A DNA stretch of 64,000 nt from Teredinibacter sp. KSP-S5-2 (lineage in GTDB: Bacteria > Pseudomonadota > Gammaproteobacteria > Pseudomonadales > Cellvibrionaceae): positions 4,617,001 to 4,681,000 of the forward strand of contig NZ_CP120416.1 of NCBI RefSeq assembly GCF_032773895.1, read 5' to 3'. The stretch's first letter is position 1, and the number at the start of each line of letters is the position of its first letter. A model generated the notes under the pieces. It worked only from the letters and a program-made list of their open reading frames with translations, was not told the DNA's origin and did not search any database. The position numbers were made by a program, and so were the translations under genes. This document shows, in pieces, positions 54,329 through 63,164 of the stretch.

Positions 54329-55489
54329 TTAATACTCTTTTTCCAGAACGAGCACAGTATTGTTACCACCGAAGGCAAAATAATTAAGTAGGTACAATCC
54401 CGGCGTTGCATTTGAATTTTCTTGGGCGAGGGTGACCCCCAGTTTTTTGTCTGCGTGGGTGGCGCAGGCCAGGCCTGGGGTTGCCGGAATAATTCCGCGT
54501 GACAAGCTTTCTGTTGTAAGAATGCTTTCCAGCACGCCACAAGCCCCCAAGGTGTGCCCGATGTAGGGTTTAATCGCAAACAGTTTTGGTAGAGTACGGG
54601 TAAAATATTTTAATAATCCCGCGGCCTCGGCTTCATCGTTCATAATTGAAGCGGTACCGTGGGTTTTAACGGCAACTACCTCTTCCTGTTGAGCGGATAT
54701 AGAATGCAACGCTTTTTCAAATACGTTGGCAATTGAAGATCCGTCTGGATTAGCCGCTGTCAAACTATGAGAATCGGTATTGATGGCGCCGCCCTTAATC
54801 TTTATTGCGCTGTGTTTTTTCTGTTTCGACAGGCACAGTGTTGCACAGCCTTCACCGAGAATAAGGCCGTCTCTTCTGGCGTCAAAAGAGCGCAAGCTTT
54901 TCGACGGAGAGATAAGTTCCAGGCCGTAAAAGCCGAGTGCAGTGGTGTTATTATAAAATTCATAGCCCAACACAATCGCATGATCCAAAATGCCGTGATC
55001 AATAAAACGTTTGGCGTAGAGCATGGCATTCGCACTGGATGTGCAAGCTGTGGCATAAGTATAAGAATGAAAACTCAAGTCGTATTTATTACGTAAATCT
55101 TCAGTAATTTTACCGTAGCCAATGTTGGGCAAAATTAAAGGGTCTGTCGCTTGTTGATGCAGTTCTTGCGCGTAGGAGTATTCTGAATGGTTGGCTGAAA
55201 ATGAAGACGAGCCGAGAAACAAGCCAGTTCTTTGTCGTTCAGTTTTCGACAGATTCAATAGCTCAATAGCATCACGAACCTGCTCATCCATCACGTGATA
55301 CATTCTTTCGTGAGGCAGTTCGTCGGTTGACGATGCAAAAGTGAAATAGGGCATGGTTACCGGCATATTTAAGTCGGCCACCACCACATCACTAGGAGTG
55401 TTTTGATAGCTTAAATAATTATCGGTACACGCTTGAATTGTGTCGCCAAGGCTGCATTTCAGTGCAGCGTTATGAAGATAAACTGACAT
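54329..55489 (-). CDS. Beta-ketoacyl-ACP synthase (FabF type)
   Basis: The 386-residue condensing enzyme has the full triad: Cys149 in TACTSS, His in KTHGTASIM and His in YIGHTLGACG. It extends an ACP-bound chain with malonyl units. It overlaps the ACP gene as TAATG and is directly followed by the chain-length-factor-like gene, so the three act together. It is similar to ApeO/ApeR-class ketosynthases. Confidence 0.85.
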   Translation of the reverse strand: MSVYLHNAALKCSLGDTIQACTDNYLSYQNTPSDVVVADLNMPVTMPYFTFASSTDELPHERMYHVMDEQVRDAIELLNLSKTERQRTGLFLGSSSFSANHSEYSYAQELHQQATDPLILPNIGYGKITEDLRNKYDLSFHSYTYATACTSSANAMLYAKRFIDHGILDHAIVLGYEFYNNTTALGFYGLELISPSKSLRSFDARRDGLILGEGCATLCLSKQKKHSAIKIKGGAINTDSHSLTAANPDGSSIANVFEKALHSISAQQEEVVAVKTHGTASIMNDEAEAAGLLKYFTRTLPKLFAIKPYIGHTLGACGVLESILTTESLSRGIIPATPGLACATHADKKLGVTLAQENSNATPGLYLLNYFAFGGNNTVLVLEKEY

Positions 55490-55743
55490 TACTTTCGGTT
55501 TTCTGCCACATACCCGGCAAGTGTATTGATGTCTTGCAATAGCTTTCTTGCTGTATTTGAGCCTTCAATTCTTACGCCGTAGTTGGTTTTTATCGCCATA
55601 CAGATCTGCAGTACATCCAGTGAATCGAGATCAAGTTCTGGGTTGCGTAACAGCGGTTGATCATCAAGGATTTCCTCAGGGGAAATATCCTTTTCACACT
55701 CTTCGATAATAAGTTCTTTTAGTTCTTGTTTTAATTGTTCCAT
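55489..55743 (-). CDS. Acyl carrier protein
   Basis: The 84-residue protein has the phosphopantetheine attachment Ser41 in the motif LDLDSLDVLQ. The sequence is acidic and helical. It feeds the ketosynthase pair transcribed after it (TAATG overlap). The ABC permease gene lies 4 bp upstream. Confidence 0.92.
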   Translation of the reverse strand: MEQLKQELKELIIEECEKDISPEEILDDQPLLRNPELDLDSLDVLQICMAIKTNYGVRIEGSNTARKLLQDINTLAGYVAENRK

Positions 55744-55747
55744 TAGT

Positions 55748-56911
55748 TTATCGACCTGATTCTTTTTGATACTTAAATAGCAATATAGATATAAACATCA
55801 GTAATACGCCGAAAGTCGTTAAAACGATGACTTCGGTTAAAATATTTTGTATATCTCCCCGACGAACCAATACATCGAGAAAGCCTTGTAATCCCCATCC
55901 CATTGGCGACAGCAGTGTGATCCAGCGCATAAACTCAGGCATAACAAAACTGGGCACCATAATGCCGCCTATTGCGCCAAATAAAATATTACCTGTACCG
56001 CTGAGTATGGTTGCCTGCTCGGTTGTTTTTGCAAGCGTGGCGACCAGAGCTGCAAAACCCAGAGCTGAGATGCTAACCGCGACCGTTATGAGTGAGAGCG
56101 CAAAAAAATCAACATTGAGCTGAAGTTGCTCACCACCAAGAGCGGGTATTATGAACACTCCCACTGCCAGCATCAAACACATTTGGCAGATGTTAATAAT
56201 GAAATAGGGAAGCAGTTTGGCGAAATACCATATTGCTGGCGACATGGCCATGGTTCTAAGGCGCGTAAGTGTTCTTTGCTGTCTTTCACCAATCATGGTG
56301 GTGGAGATCGGAATCGCAACAAAAAACATGGCAAATACCAGCCAGGCCGGTACATTTTGTTGCGTTGATGTGGGTGTTGAGGCTTTTTCGGTATTGGATA
56401 GCTGGTCTTGTGTAACCACCGCGCCTTCTTTCAGCAGTTGAGTTTTTGCGTACTCTTCGTCATAACCCAATTCTTCTGCTGTCTGGTTAACATTAATATA
56501 AGCAAAGGCCTCCTGCACGGCGGCTTGTATTAAGGCGCGTTCTCTTTTGCCTAGTTCCGCTGCGTAAAAAATCCGAATTGCCGGTTCACCGTTAAATTCA
56601 CCAACAATGGCTTGTTCCAGGTTTGGTGTGAACTCCAAGGTAAATAGTGGTGTTGCCACCTCTGAATCCAATGTGACGAAAGGGGTGGATTCCAGGTAGG
56701 TTGTAATTTGCTGCGCGAAGGCACTGTTGGAATTATCTTGTAACTGACCTTTAATGCTTAACGTTGACTCGCCTTTGAATTGTTCTTGTAGGGCCAGCGA
56801 CATAATTAAGATAAACGCTATCGGCATGACAAAGAGTACAAGCAGAGCGTGAAGGTCCCGGGAGACCAGCAAAAACTCTTTTTTTAATGAAGGGTATAGT
56901 AAGCGTGTCAT
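55748..56911 (-). CDS. ABC-2 type transporter permease
   Basis: The 387-residue protein has an N-terminal helix, a large extracytoplasmic domain (about 45-180) and five C-terminal helices, the ABC-2 permease layout (TMIGERQQRTLTRLRTMAM, LSGTGNILFGAIGGIMVPSFVMP). It may export the pigment or its precursor. Its start overlaps the ATPase stop by ATGA. Confidence 0.85.
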   Translation of the reverse strand: MTRLLYPSLKKEFLLVSRDLHALLVLFVMPIAFILIMSLALQEQFKGESTLSIKGQLQDNSNSAFAQQITTYLESTPFVTLDSEVATPLFTLEFTPNLEQAIVGEFNGEPAIRIFYAAELGKRERALIQAAVQEAFAYINVNQTAEELGYDEEYAKTQLLKEGAVVTQDQLSNTEKASTPTSTQQNVPAWLVFAMFFVAIPISTTMIGERQQRTLTRLRTMAMSPAIWYFAKLLPYFIINICQMCLMLAVGVFIIPALGGEQLQLNVDFFALSLITVAVSISALGFAALVATLAKTTEQATILSGTGNILFGAIGGIMVPSFVMPEFMRWITLLSPMGWGLQGFLDVLVRRGDIQNILTEVIVLTTFGVLLMFISILLFKYQKESGR

Positions 56912-57816
56912 GGCCGGGGTGAATCCGATTCTGTGATAGAGAGAAATAATTCTTCGAGGCTGCCCTGGGCAAAACTAAAACTATCAGGTGCCAGTTTGGT
57001 CTCGCCTAACCGTTCCAGTAGTTGAATAGCTCCTTGAGCTCCCTGTGCTATGGGGATGTCGAATTTGTGTTGTCCCCTGGCCTTGGCCTCGGGAGCAATG
57101 GTAAGTAATTGTTGCCTTTGCTCGTTGTTCAGTTCGAGGTAATTCAGTTCCAAAATGGGGTGGTGGGCCGAAAGCAGCCGGTTCAATTCACCGGATAACG
57201 CAATGGTTCCCTTGTGGATAAGCGCCATAGTTTGACAAAAGGACTGTACTTCGCCAAGCAGGTGAGAGGTATAGATAATCGTGGTTCCCAGGGCGTTTTG
57301 CTTCTGCACCAATTCGATAATTTGAGCGCGTGACGCAGGGTCCACGTTGGCTGTCGGTTCATCCAGAATTAGTACTTTGGGGTTTTGCAGTAAGGTGATT
57401 GCCAGGTTCAGTCGTCGCTTTTCGCCGCCGGATAATTTCCCGGAAGGAATAGATGCGACGGAGGTGAGGCTACAGTGATCGATCAGTTGTTCAATCGATT
57501 TATTGTTATGTCCGCCTAGTACACCTGCAAAATACGATAGGTTCTCTCTAATGCTTAGTTGTGGATAAAAGGCATATTCTTGAGGCGCTAGTGCCACATC
57601 TTTACGGCCGAGCACTGCTGGTTTATCGCCGATCATAATCGCGCCCGATGCCGGCTTAAGCAAGCCAACTAGCAGGGACACCAAAGTGGTCTTACCCGCA
57701 CCGTTCGGCCCAAGTAGGCCTAATATCTCCCCTTGAGCGACTTCCAGGGAAATATGGTGCAACACGGAGGCAGAACTGTTTGGGTAGCAAAAGCTGAGAT
57801 CGTTGATACTAAGCAA
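56908..57816 (-). CDS. ABC transporter ATP-binding protein
   Basis: The 302-residue ATPase has Walker A GPNGAGKTTL, signature LSGGEKRRLNLA and Walker B VLILDEPTANVD, of the drug-export (ABC-2) type. The start is the TTG at 57816, preceded by GGAG at 7 bp; an in-frame extension to 57870 lacks a ribosome-binding site. It heads a five-gene minus-strand unit (ATPase, permease, ACP, ketosynthase, chain-length factor). Confidence 0.86.
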   Translation of the reverse strand: MLSINDLSFCYPNSSASVLHHISLEVAQGEILGLLGPNGAGKTTLVSLLVGLLKPASGAIMIGDKPAVLGRKDVALAPQEYAFYPQLSIRENLSYFAGVLGGHNNKSIEQLIDHCSLTSVASIPSGKLSGGEKRRLNLAITLLQNPKVLILDEPTANVDPASRAQIIELVQKQNALGTTIIYTSHLLGEVQSFCQTMALIHKGTIALSGELNRLLSAHHPILELNYLELNNEQRQQLLTIAPEAKARGQHKFDIPIAQGAQGAIQLLERLGETKLAPDSFSFAQGSLEELFLSITESDSPRP

Positions 57817-57950
57817 CAGGTAACTCCATAGATATGGCGCATCTGGAAATTGGATGGGGAGAATAACCATTTTAATGGCGTTTGTATAATCGTTGTCTGG
57901 TACACTTAGGCATTATTAGAAAAAACAAAAATGTCGGTTAAATAAGTTAG

Positions 57951-58679
57951 ATGATGATGGAGTTTGGTATTGAGGCTTTCTCTGCCTGGGCGCCGGGTAT
58001 AGAAACGGAGGAAGGCTGGAGAGCTTGGGCTGTGGATAGCATGCCTGTTTGTGCTGATGAAAAGCCAAAATGCAAACAGGTTCCCCCCATGATCAGGCGG
58101 CGTCTGACGCAATGGGGTCGAATGGCCTTGGAAGTTGCTACCGCCTGTTCTGAATCAATTGATCAAAATACACCGACCATTTTTGCCTCCCGGCATGGCG
58201 ACACTCGCCGCACAGCAAGCCTGCTAGAGTCTATTGCTCAAGAAGAAATGCTTTCGCCTACGGCGTTTAGTCTATCCGTACATAATTCTTCCTCCGGTAT
58301 TTTTTCCATGGTGCGCCAGGTTTTTGGCCCCGCATTGGCTGTGGCGTCGGGTAAAGACAGTCTTGCCCAGGCTTTTATTGAAGCCCATGGCTTACTGAGT
58401 GACGGGCATGACAGGGTATTGTTGGTCATGGTCGATGAGCCTCTGGCAGAGTTCTATCTCCCTGATACCGATGAGCGCGATATGCCTTACGCTTTTGCGC
58501 TGGTACTCAATAAAGGTGGGGACAACACGCTTTCTGTCGGCTATGAAGCGGCAGGCTCTAAGTCAACCGATGCGTCAGAGCTGTCATTGGGAATTCAGTT
58601 CTTATCCTTCTGGTACGCTGAAAAGACCGATATGACATATAACGGGAAACGTTTGAGTTGGAGGTTCTCCCGTTCATGA
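57951..58679 (+). CDS. apeC: ApeC-type ketosynthase chain length factor
   Basis: The 242-residue protein matches the truncated ketosynthase family of aryl polyene clusters (N-terminal FSAWAPGIETEEGWRAWA; IFASRHGDTRRT; SVHNSSSGIF). There is no Cys in the nucleophile region (VASGKDSLAQA). In Xenorhabdus ApeC pairs with the ketosynthase ApeO as chain length factor. It starts the plus-strand ape unit; the divergent ATPase start is 134 bp away. The next gene overlaps its stop by ATGA. Confidence 0.83.
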   Translation: MMMEFGIEAFSAWAPGIETEEGWRAWAVDSMPVCADEKPKCKQVPPMIRRRLTQWGRMALEVATACSESIDQNTPTIFASRHGDTRRTASLLESIAQEEMLSPTAFSLSVHNSSSGIFSMVRQVFGPALAVASGKDSLAQAFIEAHGLLSDGHDRVLLVMVDEPLAEFYLPDTDERDMPYAFALVLNKGGDNTLSVGYEAAGSKSTDASELSLGIQFLSFWYAEKTDMTYNGKRLSWRFSRS

Positions 58680-59461
58680 GTCGTATTGTTGTACGCCTGA
58701 AACACTACAATCGTGTGCTGGCGACGGGGCTGTGTTTTGCCACCTTTTTCCTGTGTGGCTTTGCTATATCCACGACCCTGTTTCCAGTGTTTTATCTTTG
58801 GCCTGGAACCCGGCTACAGAAAAGCCGCCGAGCCAGGCAGGCTATCCATTACACGTTTCGCTGGTTTGTGGGTCAAATGGAGTTTTTTGGCCTGATTAAA
58901 GTGAGGACCCATAACGCTGGCCTGCTTAAGCAAGCCAAGGGGTGTCTAGTGATTGCTAATCACCCAACCCTGATTGATGTGGTGATTCTGGCCTCGCTTG
59001 TTCCTTACCCCAACTGTGTGGTTAAAGGGGAATTATTTCGCAACAAATACCTGAAAAGAGTGGTTACTCTGGCCGGTTTCATCAGTAATGATGATGCGGA
59101 TATGATGATTAATGGTGCTCAGCAGGCGTTTGAAGACCAGGATGCATTGATCATTTTCCCAGAGGGATCGCGATCTGTGCCAAAACAACCATTACAATTT
59201 CGCCGAGGAGCGGCTAATATAGCCGTCCGCACTCGGGCGCCTATGTTGTCGGTCTTTATTACCTGTAATCCCATCACCCTGATTAAGGGGGAGGCGTGGT
59301 ACCAAGTACCTCCGTCTAAGGCGGTAATTGATATTTATGTGCGTGAATGGCTGGACCCGATCGATATGGCCGATGGTTGTGAAGATCCTCCTGCCGCTGC
59401 ACGTAAATTAACAAAAAACTTACAAGAGTATTTTGAAAAAGGTTTGCAAGAATATGTCTGA
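58676..59461 (+). CDS. PlsC-type acyltransferase (ApeD position)
   Basis: The 261-residue protein has two N-terminal hydrophobic helices and the glycerolipid acyltransferase motifs NHPTLID (His-x4-Asp) and FPEGSRS. In aryl polyene clusters this enzyme is thought to help attach the polyene to a membrane lipid or to acylate an ACP product. The ATG at 58676 overlaps the apeC stop; its own 3' end overlaps the first ACP by 8 bp. Confidence 0.85.
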   Translation: MSRIVVRLKHYNRVLATGLCFATFFLCGFAISTTLFPVFYLWPGTRLQKSRRARQAIHYTFRWFVGQMEFFGLIKVRTHNAGLLKQAKGCLVIANHPTLIDVVILASLVPYPNCVVKGELFRNKYLKRVVTLAGFISNDDADMMINGAQQAFEDQDALIIFPEGSRSVPKQPLQFRRGAANIAVRTRAPMLSVFITCNPITLIKGEAWYQVPPSKAVIDIYVREWLDPIDMADGCEDPPAAARKLTKNLQEYFEKGLQEYV

Positions 59462-59729
59462 TAGTAATGCGTTATCTGCTTTAGAAACGGAAATCAAACA
59501 GATGATTATTGAGGAGCTTGATCTGGAAGATACTGAAGTTGACGACATAGACACAAATGATGCGTTATTTGTCGATGGTTTGGGATTGGACTCGATCGAT
59601 GCTTTAGAGCTTGGTTTGGCCATTAACAAACGCTTCGGTGTTAAGTTAGAAGCTAACTCAGAGGAAAATAAGGAGCACTTCCGCTCTGTCGCCACATTGG
59701 CGAAGTTTGTAAATGAGAAAAGAGGTTAA
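59454..59729 (+). CDS. apeE: Acyl carrier protein (ApeE type)
   Basis: The 91-residue ACP has its phosphopantetheine Ser47 in LGLDSIDALEL. The ATG at 59454 overlaps the acyltransferase stop by 8 bp. One of two tandem ACPs carrying the growing aryl polyene chain; the second follows after 15 bp. Confidence 0.9.
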   Translation: MSDSNALSALETEIKQMIIEELDLEDTEVDDIDTNDALFVDGLGLDSIDALELGLAINKRFGVKLEANSEENKEHFRSVATLAKFVNEKRG

Positions 59730-59744
59730 TAGCAGGACATTACC

Positions 59745-59993
59745 ATGACAGAAGAACAAATCTTTGAAGAACTAAAATCGATTCTTGTTGAGTCCTTCAT
59801 GCTTGAGCCGGACGATATTACCCGGGAAGCGCATCTTTTCCACGATCTGGACTTTGACAGTATTGATGCGATCGACTTGGCGGCGAAAGTTCACGCTCAA
59901 ACCGGGAAGCAGCTTAACCCTGAGCAGTTTCGCGATGTGCAAACCGTTGGTGACGTGGTCTCTGTAGTAGCAAAACTATTTGCTGATGAATAA
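59745..59993 (+). CDS. apeF: Acyl carrier protein (ApeF type)
   Basis: The 82-residue ACP has Ser39 in LDFDSIDAIDL. It is the second tandem carrier protein of the ape genes; the doublet is characteristic of aryl polyene loci. Confidence 0.9.
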   Translation: MTEEQIFEELKSILVESFMLEPDDITREAHLFHDLDFDSIDAIDLAAKVHAQTGKQLNPEQFRDVQTVGDVVSVVAKLFADE

Positions 59994-60034
59994 CCCGCAG
60001 TAACCTCGTTACTGCATCCTGTCTGTTACATCCT

Positions 60035-60586
60035 ATGAAAGCGCTTTGGCTATTGATTGGAGCCCTGAGTATTACGTATCCCGTTTTGGTATATTTCGGG
60101 CTCCAGCGCTTCGAGCCGAGAATTCTCGGCTTAACCTTTGTGTTCGTATATTTGGTAAGGCTACTTATCACCTCAACCAGTGTTAAAGCGCGGATAGTGG
60201 TGTGTCTTGCCGCAGTGGGTGTTGCTGTGCTTGTCTGGGGAATCAACAGTGAAAGGCTATTGGTTCTGGTGCCGGTCATTATTAATTTCGTTTTTTGCGG
60301 CGTGTTCCTTCATTCCTTGCTACAGCGGCCGACTATCCCTGCCAAATTTGCCCAAAGGTCCCACGGCGAACTCGACGATGAATTAATTCGTTATACCGAT
60401 GGCGTGACCTACCTGTGGATCGGCTTTTTTATTGTGAATGGCTCCATTGCCGCCTATACGGCTTTTTTTACTTCCCGTGAAACCTGGACTCTCTACAACG
60501 GATTTATTGCGTACATACTTATCGGGTTGGTATTCCTCGGTGAGTTGGGTTACCGCAACTTTATTTATAAAAAGGACGAGAAATGA
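60035..60586 (+). CDS. ApeG-like inner-membrane protein
   Basis: The 183-residue protein is very hydrophobic with about six helices and a short cytoplasmic loop (SHGELDDELIRYTDGVTYLW). It resembles the conserved COG4648-type membrane protein next to the ACPs in aryl polyene clusters. Function unknown. It overlaps the ligase gene as ATGA. Confidence 0.78.
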   Translation: MKALWLLIGALSITYPVLVYFGLQRFEPRILGLTFVFVYLVRLLITSTSVKARIVVCLAAVGVAVLVWGINSERLLVLVPVIINFVFCGVFLHSLLQRPTIPAKFAQRSHGELDDELIRYTDGVTYLWIGFFIVNGSIAAYTAFFTSRETWTLYNGFIAYILIGLVFLGELGYRNFIYKKDEK

Positions 60587-62046
60587 GCTTAACTCAGTCC
60601 TTTTCCCATCGGCTCTTTAGCGGGCCGAATAGCCCGTTGGTGTTGTCTGCCAACCAACCCGACGTGGTGTTGGATCTTCAACAATTTCGACAGCAGGTGA
60701 GCGCTCTTTCCGGTGTTTTAGTTAAGCGTCCAGAAAAACGATGGGTGTTGTGGGCTGATACTGCCAAAGGCTTTATCGTTCAGTTTTTTGCCTTGTGTGC
60801 TGCAAATAAGCACATCGTCTTACCCGGCAATCTAATGCTGGGAACCATGCAAAACCTGGCTGGGCAATTCGATGCCTTGCTAACCGAAAGTCCGTTTGGC
60901 CAATCTAATCAATTATCTTATGACTTGGTTCAACTGGTGTATTTGGATGCGTTGCACGCGCGGGATGCCTTACCTGAAAACCAGAGCGAAGCTGTGCTAC
61001 AGCTAAGCGATCATATTGAGGTCACTCTTTATACCTCTGGCACCACCGGCGAGCCCAAATCCATATACAAAACCCTAGAACTGTTGCTTGTTGAAGTTCA
61101 GGCACAGCATCAATTGTGGGGGGAGCGGCTGGCTAATCACTGCGTGATCTCGACGGTCAGTCATCAGCATATATACGGCGTCTTGCATTATATTTTGTGG
61201 CCTTTGTACCGCGGAGCTGCGGTAATTGACGAAGTCGTGCAATACCCGGAATCGCTAATTGGTATCGCATGCCATTTGGCTCCAATGGTGTTGGTTTCCA
61301 GTCCAACCCATTTAAAGCGTTTGCCGGAATGTAGTTTGAGTGCGGAGTTGGAAGAGGCCAAGCCTGTCTTTAGCGCTATTTTTTCTTCAACCGGTGTGTT
61401 ACCCCTGGCGGATTCCCAGGCTGTTGCCAAGCTGACAGGGGAAGTACCCTGGGAAATATTTGGCAGCACAGAAACCGGGGGGGTGGCCTGGCGTCAGCAA
61501 AAAGGTGAAATGCCCCATTACTGGCAGCCCATTCCCGGGGTAAAAGTACAGCAGGCGGAAGATACTGGATGCCTGCTGATCGAGGCGGAGCATATCGCCG
61601 AGGAGGGCATTTATGAAATGTCCGATCTGGTGGCGTTTAGCCCAAATGACAACAATCGGTTCCTGCTAAAAGGACGTGTTGATAAGGTCGCCAAGGTTGA
61701 GGGTAAGCGCTTCTCCCTGACGGAAATGGAAAAGCGGCTCGTTGCTCACCCCCTGGTAATTGATAGCCGGGTTTTGGTCGTCAATTCCGCCAAGCGTGAT
61801 GAAGTCTATGTGGTTGCTGTACTTTCCGACGCTGGTAATGAAAAAATAAAACTAGGGAAAAAGCGCGCCGTTAATCTTCAGTTAAAACAGTATTTGGCAA
61901 ACTACTTCGAGCAGCCGCTATTGCCGAGAAAATGGCGGTATGTCACCCGCTTCCCGGCTGATAGCCAGGGCAAGGTAACGTACCAACAATTAATTGGCCT
62001 ATTTGACACGGCAACAGCATCGACCGCCAAACTAGAGCAGGTATAA
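60583..62046 (+). CDS. apeH: AMP-dependent acyl-ACP ligase (ApeH type)
   Basis: The 487-residue adenylate-forming enzyme has the P-loop LYTSGTTGEPKS, the FGSTETGGVAWR motif and a C-terminal GRVDKVAKVEG segment. In aryl polyene synthesis ApeH loads the aromatic starter acid onto an ACP. It starts within the apeG stop (ATGA). Confidence 0.88.
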   Translation: MSLTQSFSHRLFSGPNSPLVLSANQPDVVLDLQQFRQQVSALSGVLVKRPEKRWVLWADTAKGFIVQFFALCAANKHIVLPGNLMLGTMQNLAGQFDALLTESPFGQSNQLSYDLVQLVYLDALHARDALPENQSEAVLQLSDHIEVTLYTSGTTGEPKSIYKTLELLLVEVQAQHQLWGERLANHCVISTVSHQHIYGVLHYILWPLYRGAAVIDEVVQYPESLIGIACHLAPMVLVSSPTHLKRLPECSLSAELEEAKPVFSAIFSSTGVLPLADSQAVAKLTGEVPWEIFGSTETGGVAWRQQKGEMPHYWQPIPGVKVQQAEDTGCLLIEAEHIAEEGIYEMSDLVAFSPNDNNRFLLKGRVDKVAKVEGKRFSLTEMEKRLVAHPLVIDSRVLVVNSAKRDEVYVVAVLSDAGNEKIKLGKKRAVNLQLKQYLANYFEQPLLPRKWRYVTRFPADSQGKVTYQQLIGLFDTATASTAKLEQV

Positions 62047-62057
62047 GGATTACGAAC

Positions 62058-62414
62058 GTGAAGTTTCCAGAATCTCTAACCGTAGAGAGCGATGGCAACA
62101 TTGTTAAAGCCTCAATGACCATTGATGAGTCCTACGAATATTTCGAAGGGCATTTTGTCGGAGCGCCGGTATTGGCCGGTGTGGTGCAAATAGGCTTGGT
62201 CATGGCGATTCTGGAACGAGCTTTGGGCATACGATTGGCATTTAAAGGTATGCGCTCGGTTAAGTTTACACAGTTGATTCAGCCTCCAACAAATATTGAC
62301 CTTATGTTGCAGTATCTGCCGGAAAAAGGGGTGCTGAAGTACAAAATTGAAAATGAACTGGGTAAGTGTGCAGCAGGTAATCTTATGGTTGAACCCATGG
62401 AGTTGCCTGCATGA
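62058..62414 (+). CDS. apeI: 3-Hydroxyacyl-ACP dehydratase (ApeI type)
   Basis: The 118-residue hotdog protein has YFEGHFVGAPVLAGVVQIG with the family His and Gly-rich turn. ApeI and ApeP form a dehydratase heterodimer in the E. coli and Xenorhabdus pathways. The GTG at 62058 has AAGGA upstream. It overlaps the glycosyltransferase by ATGA. Confidence 0.85.
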   Translation: MKFPESLTVESDGNIVKASMTIDESYEYFEGHFVGAPVLAGVVQIGLVMAILERALGIRLAFKGMRSVKFTQLIQPPTNIDLMLQYLPEKGVLKYKIENELGKCAAGNLMVEPMELPA

Positions 62415-63154
62415 GTGACTTCAAAGCCTGTGCGGTCATTCCGGTGTTTAATCACGCACATCTAGTGTCTCAGGTGTTTAAACCGATTAATAAACTGGGT
62501 ATCCACTGCATTATCGTCAATGATGGTGGTGATGTGCAGGCAACGGAACAACTGCGAGCGCTTTTTCAAAATACGGAAGGCGCCACTTTAGTAGAGCAGT
62601 TCCCCAATGCGGGAAAAGGTGTGGCAGTGACACTGGGGTTCAATAAAGCACTGGAGCTTGGGTTTTCCCACGCGGTGCAAGTGGATGCTGATGGACAGCA
62701 CGCGGTGGAAGACATTTCCAAACTGCTAAATAAAGCAGAGCAACATCCGGATGCAGTGGTCACCGGTGTACCGCTCTATGACGCCAGTGTGCCAAGGGTA
62801 CGTTTTTACAGTCGCTATATTACCCATTGTTTTGTTTGGCTTGAGACATTGTCTTTCAAGATACAAGATTCCATGTGTGGTTTTCGCGTGTACCCGTTGG
62901 CACCGACCGTCAGCATTCTCAATCGAAGTGCTGCATCAAGAATGGATTTTGATACCAATATTATTGTGCGGCTGTTTTGGCGGGGAGTGGATGTTATTTC
63001 AGTGCCGACCGAAGTGAGATATCCAGATAATGGTGTTTCAAACTTCCGAATGTTCCGGGATAACCTGCGTATCAGCTGGATGCACACCAAACTTACGCTG
63101 GGGATGATAATCCGTTTGCCGTGGTTATTGGCGAGAAAATTAATTAAGAGCTGA
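62411..63154 (+). CDS. Family 2 glycosyltransferase (N-terminal half of ApeJ)
   Basis: The 247-residue GT-A protein has VIPVFNH, VNDGG and the metal motif VDADGQH, the polyprenyl/dolichol-phosphate mannosyltransferase pattern. In enteric aryl polyene clusters this domain is the N-terminal half of a bifunctional ApeJ fused to an acyltransferase. Here the two are separate genes 10 bp apart. It could attach a sugar or a lipid-linked head group. Confidence 0.83.
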   Translation: MSDFKACAVIPVFNHAHLVSQVFKPINKLGIHCIIVNDGGDVQATEQLRALFQNTEGATLVEQFPNAGKGVAVTLGFNKALELGFSHAVQVDADGQHAVEDISKLLNKAEQHPDAVVTGVPLYDASVPRVRFYSRYITHCFVWLETLSFKIQDSMCGFRVYPLAPTVSILNRSAASRMDFDTNIIVRLFWRGVDVISVPTEVRYPDNGVSNFRMFRDNLRISWMHTKLTLGMIIRLPWLLARKLIKS

Positions 63155-63164
63155 ATGTTGCATT

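Noticed and set aside
54767-55096. 109-codon open frame on the plus strand inside the ketosynthase gene
   Set aside because: It is antisense to a protein with an intact Cys-His-His triad and has no supporting start signal.
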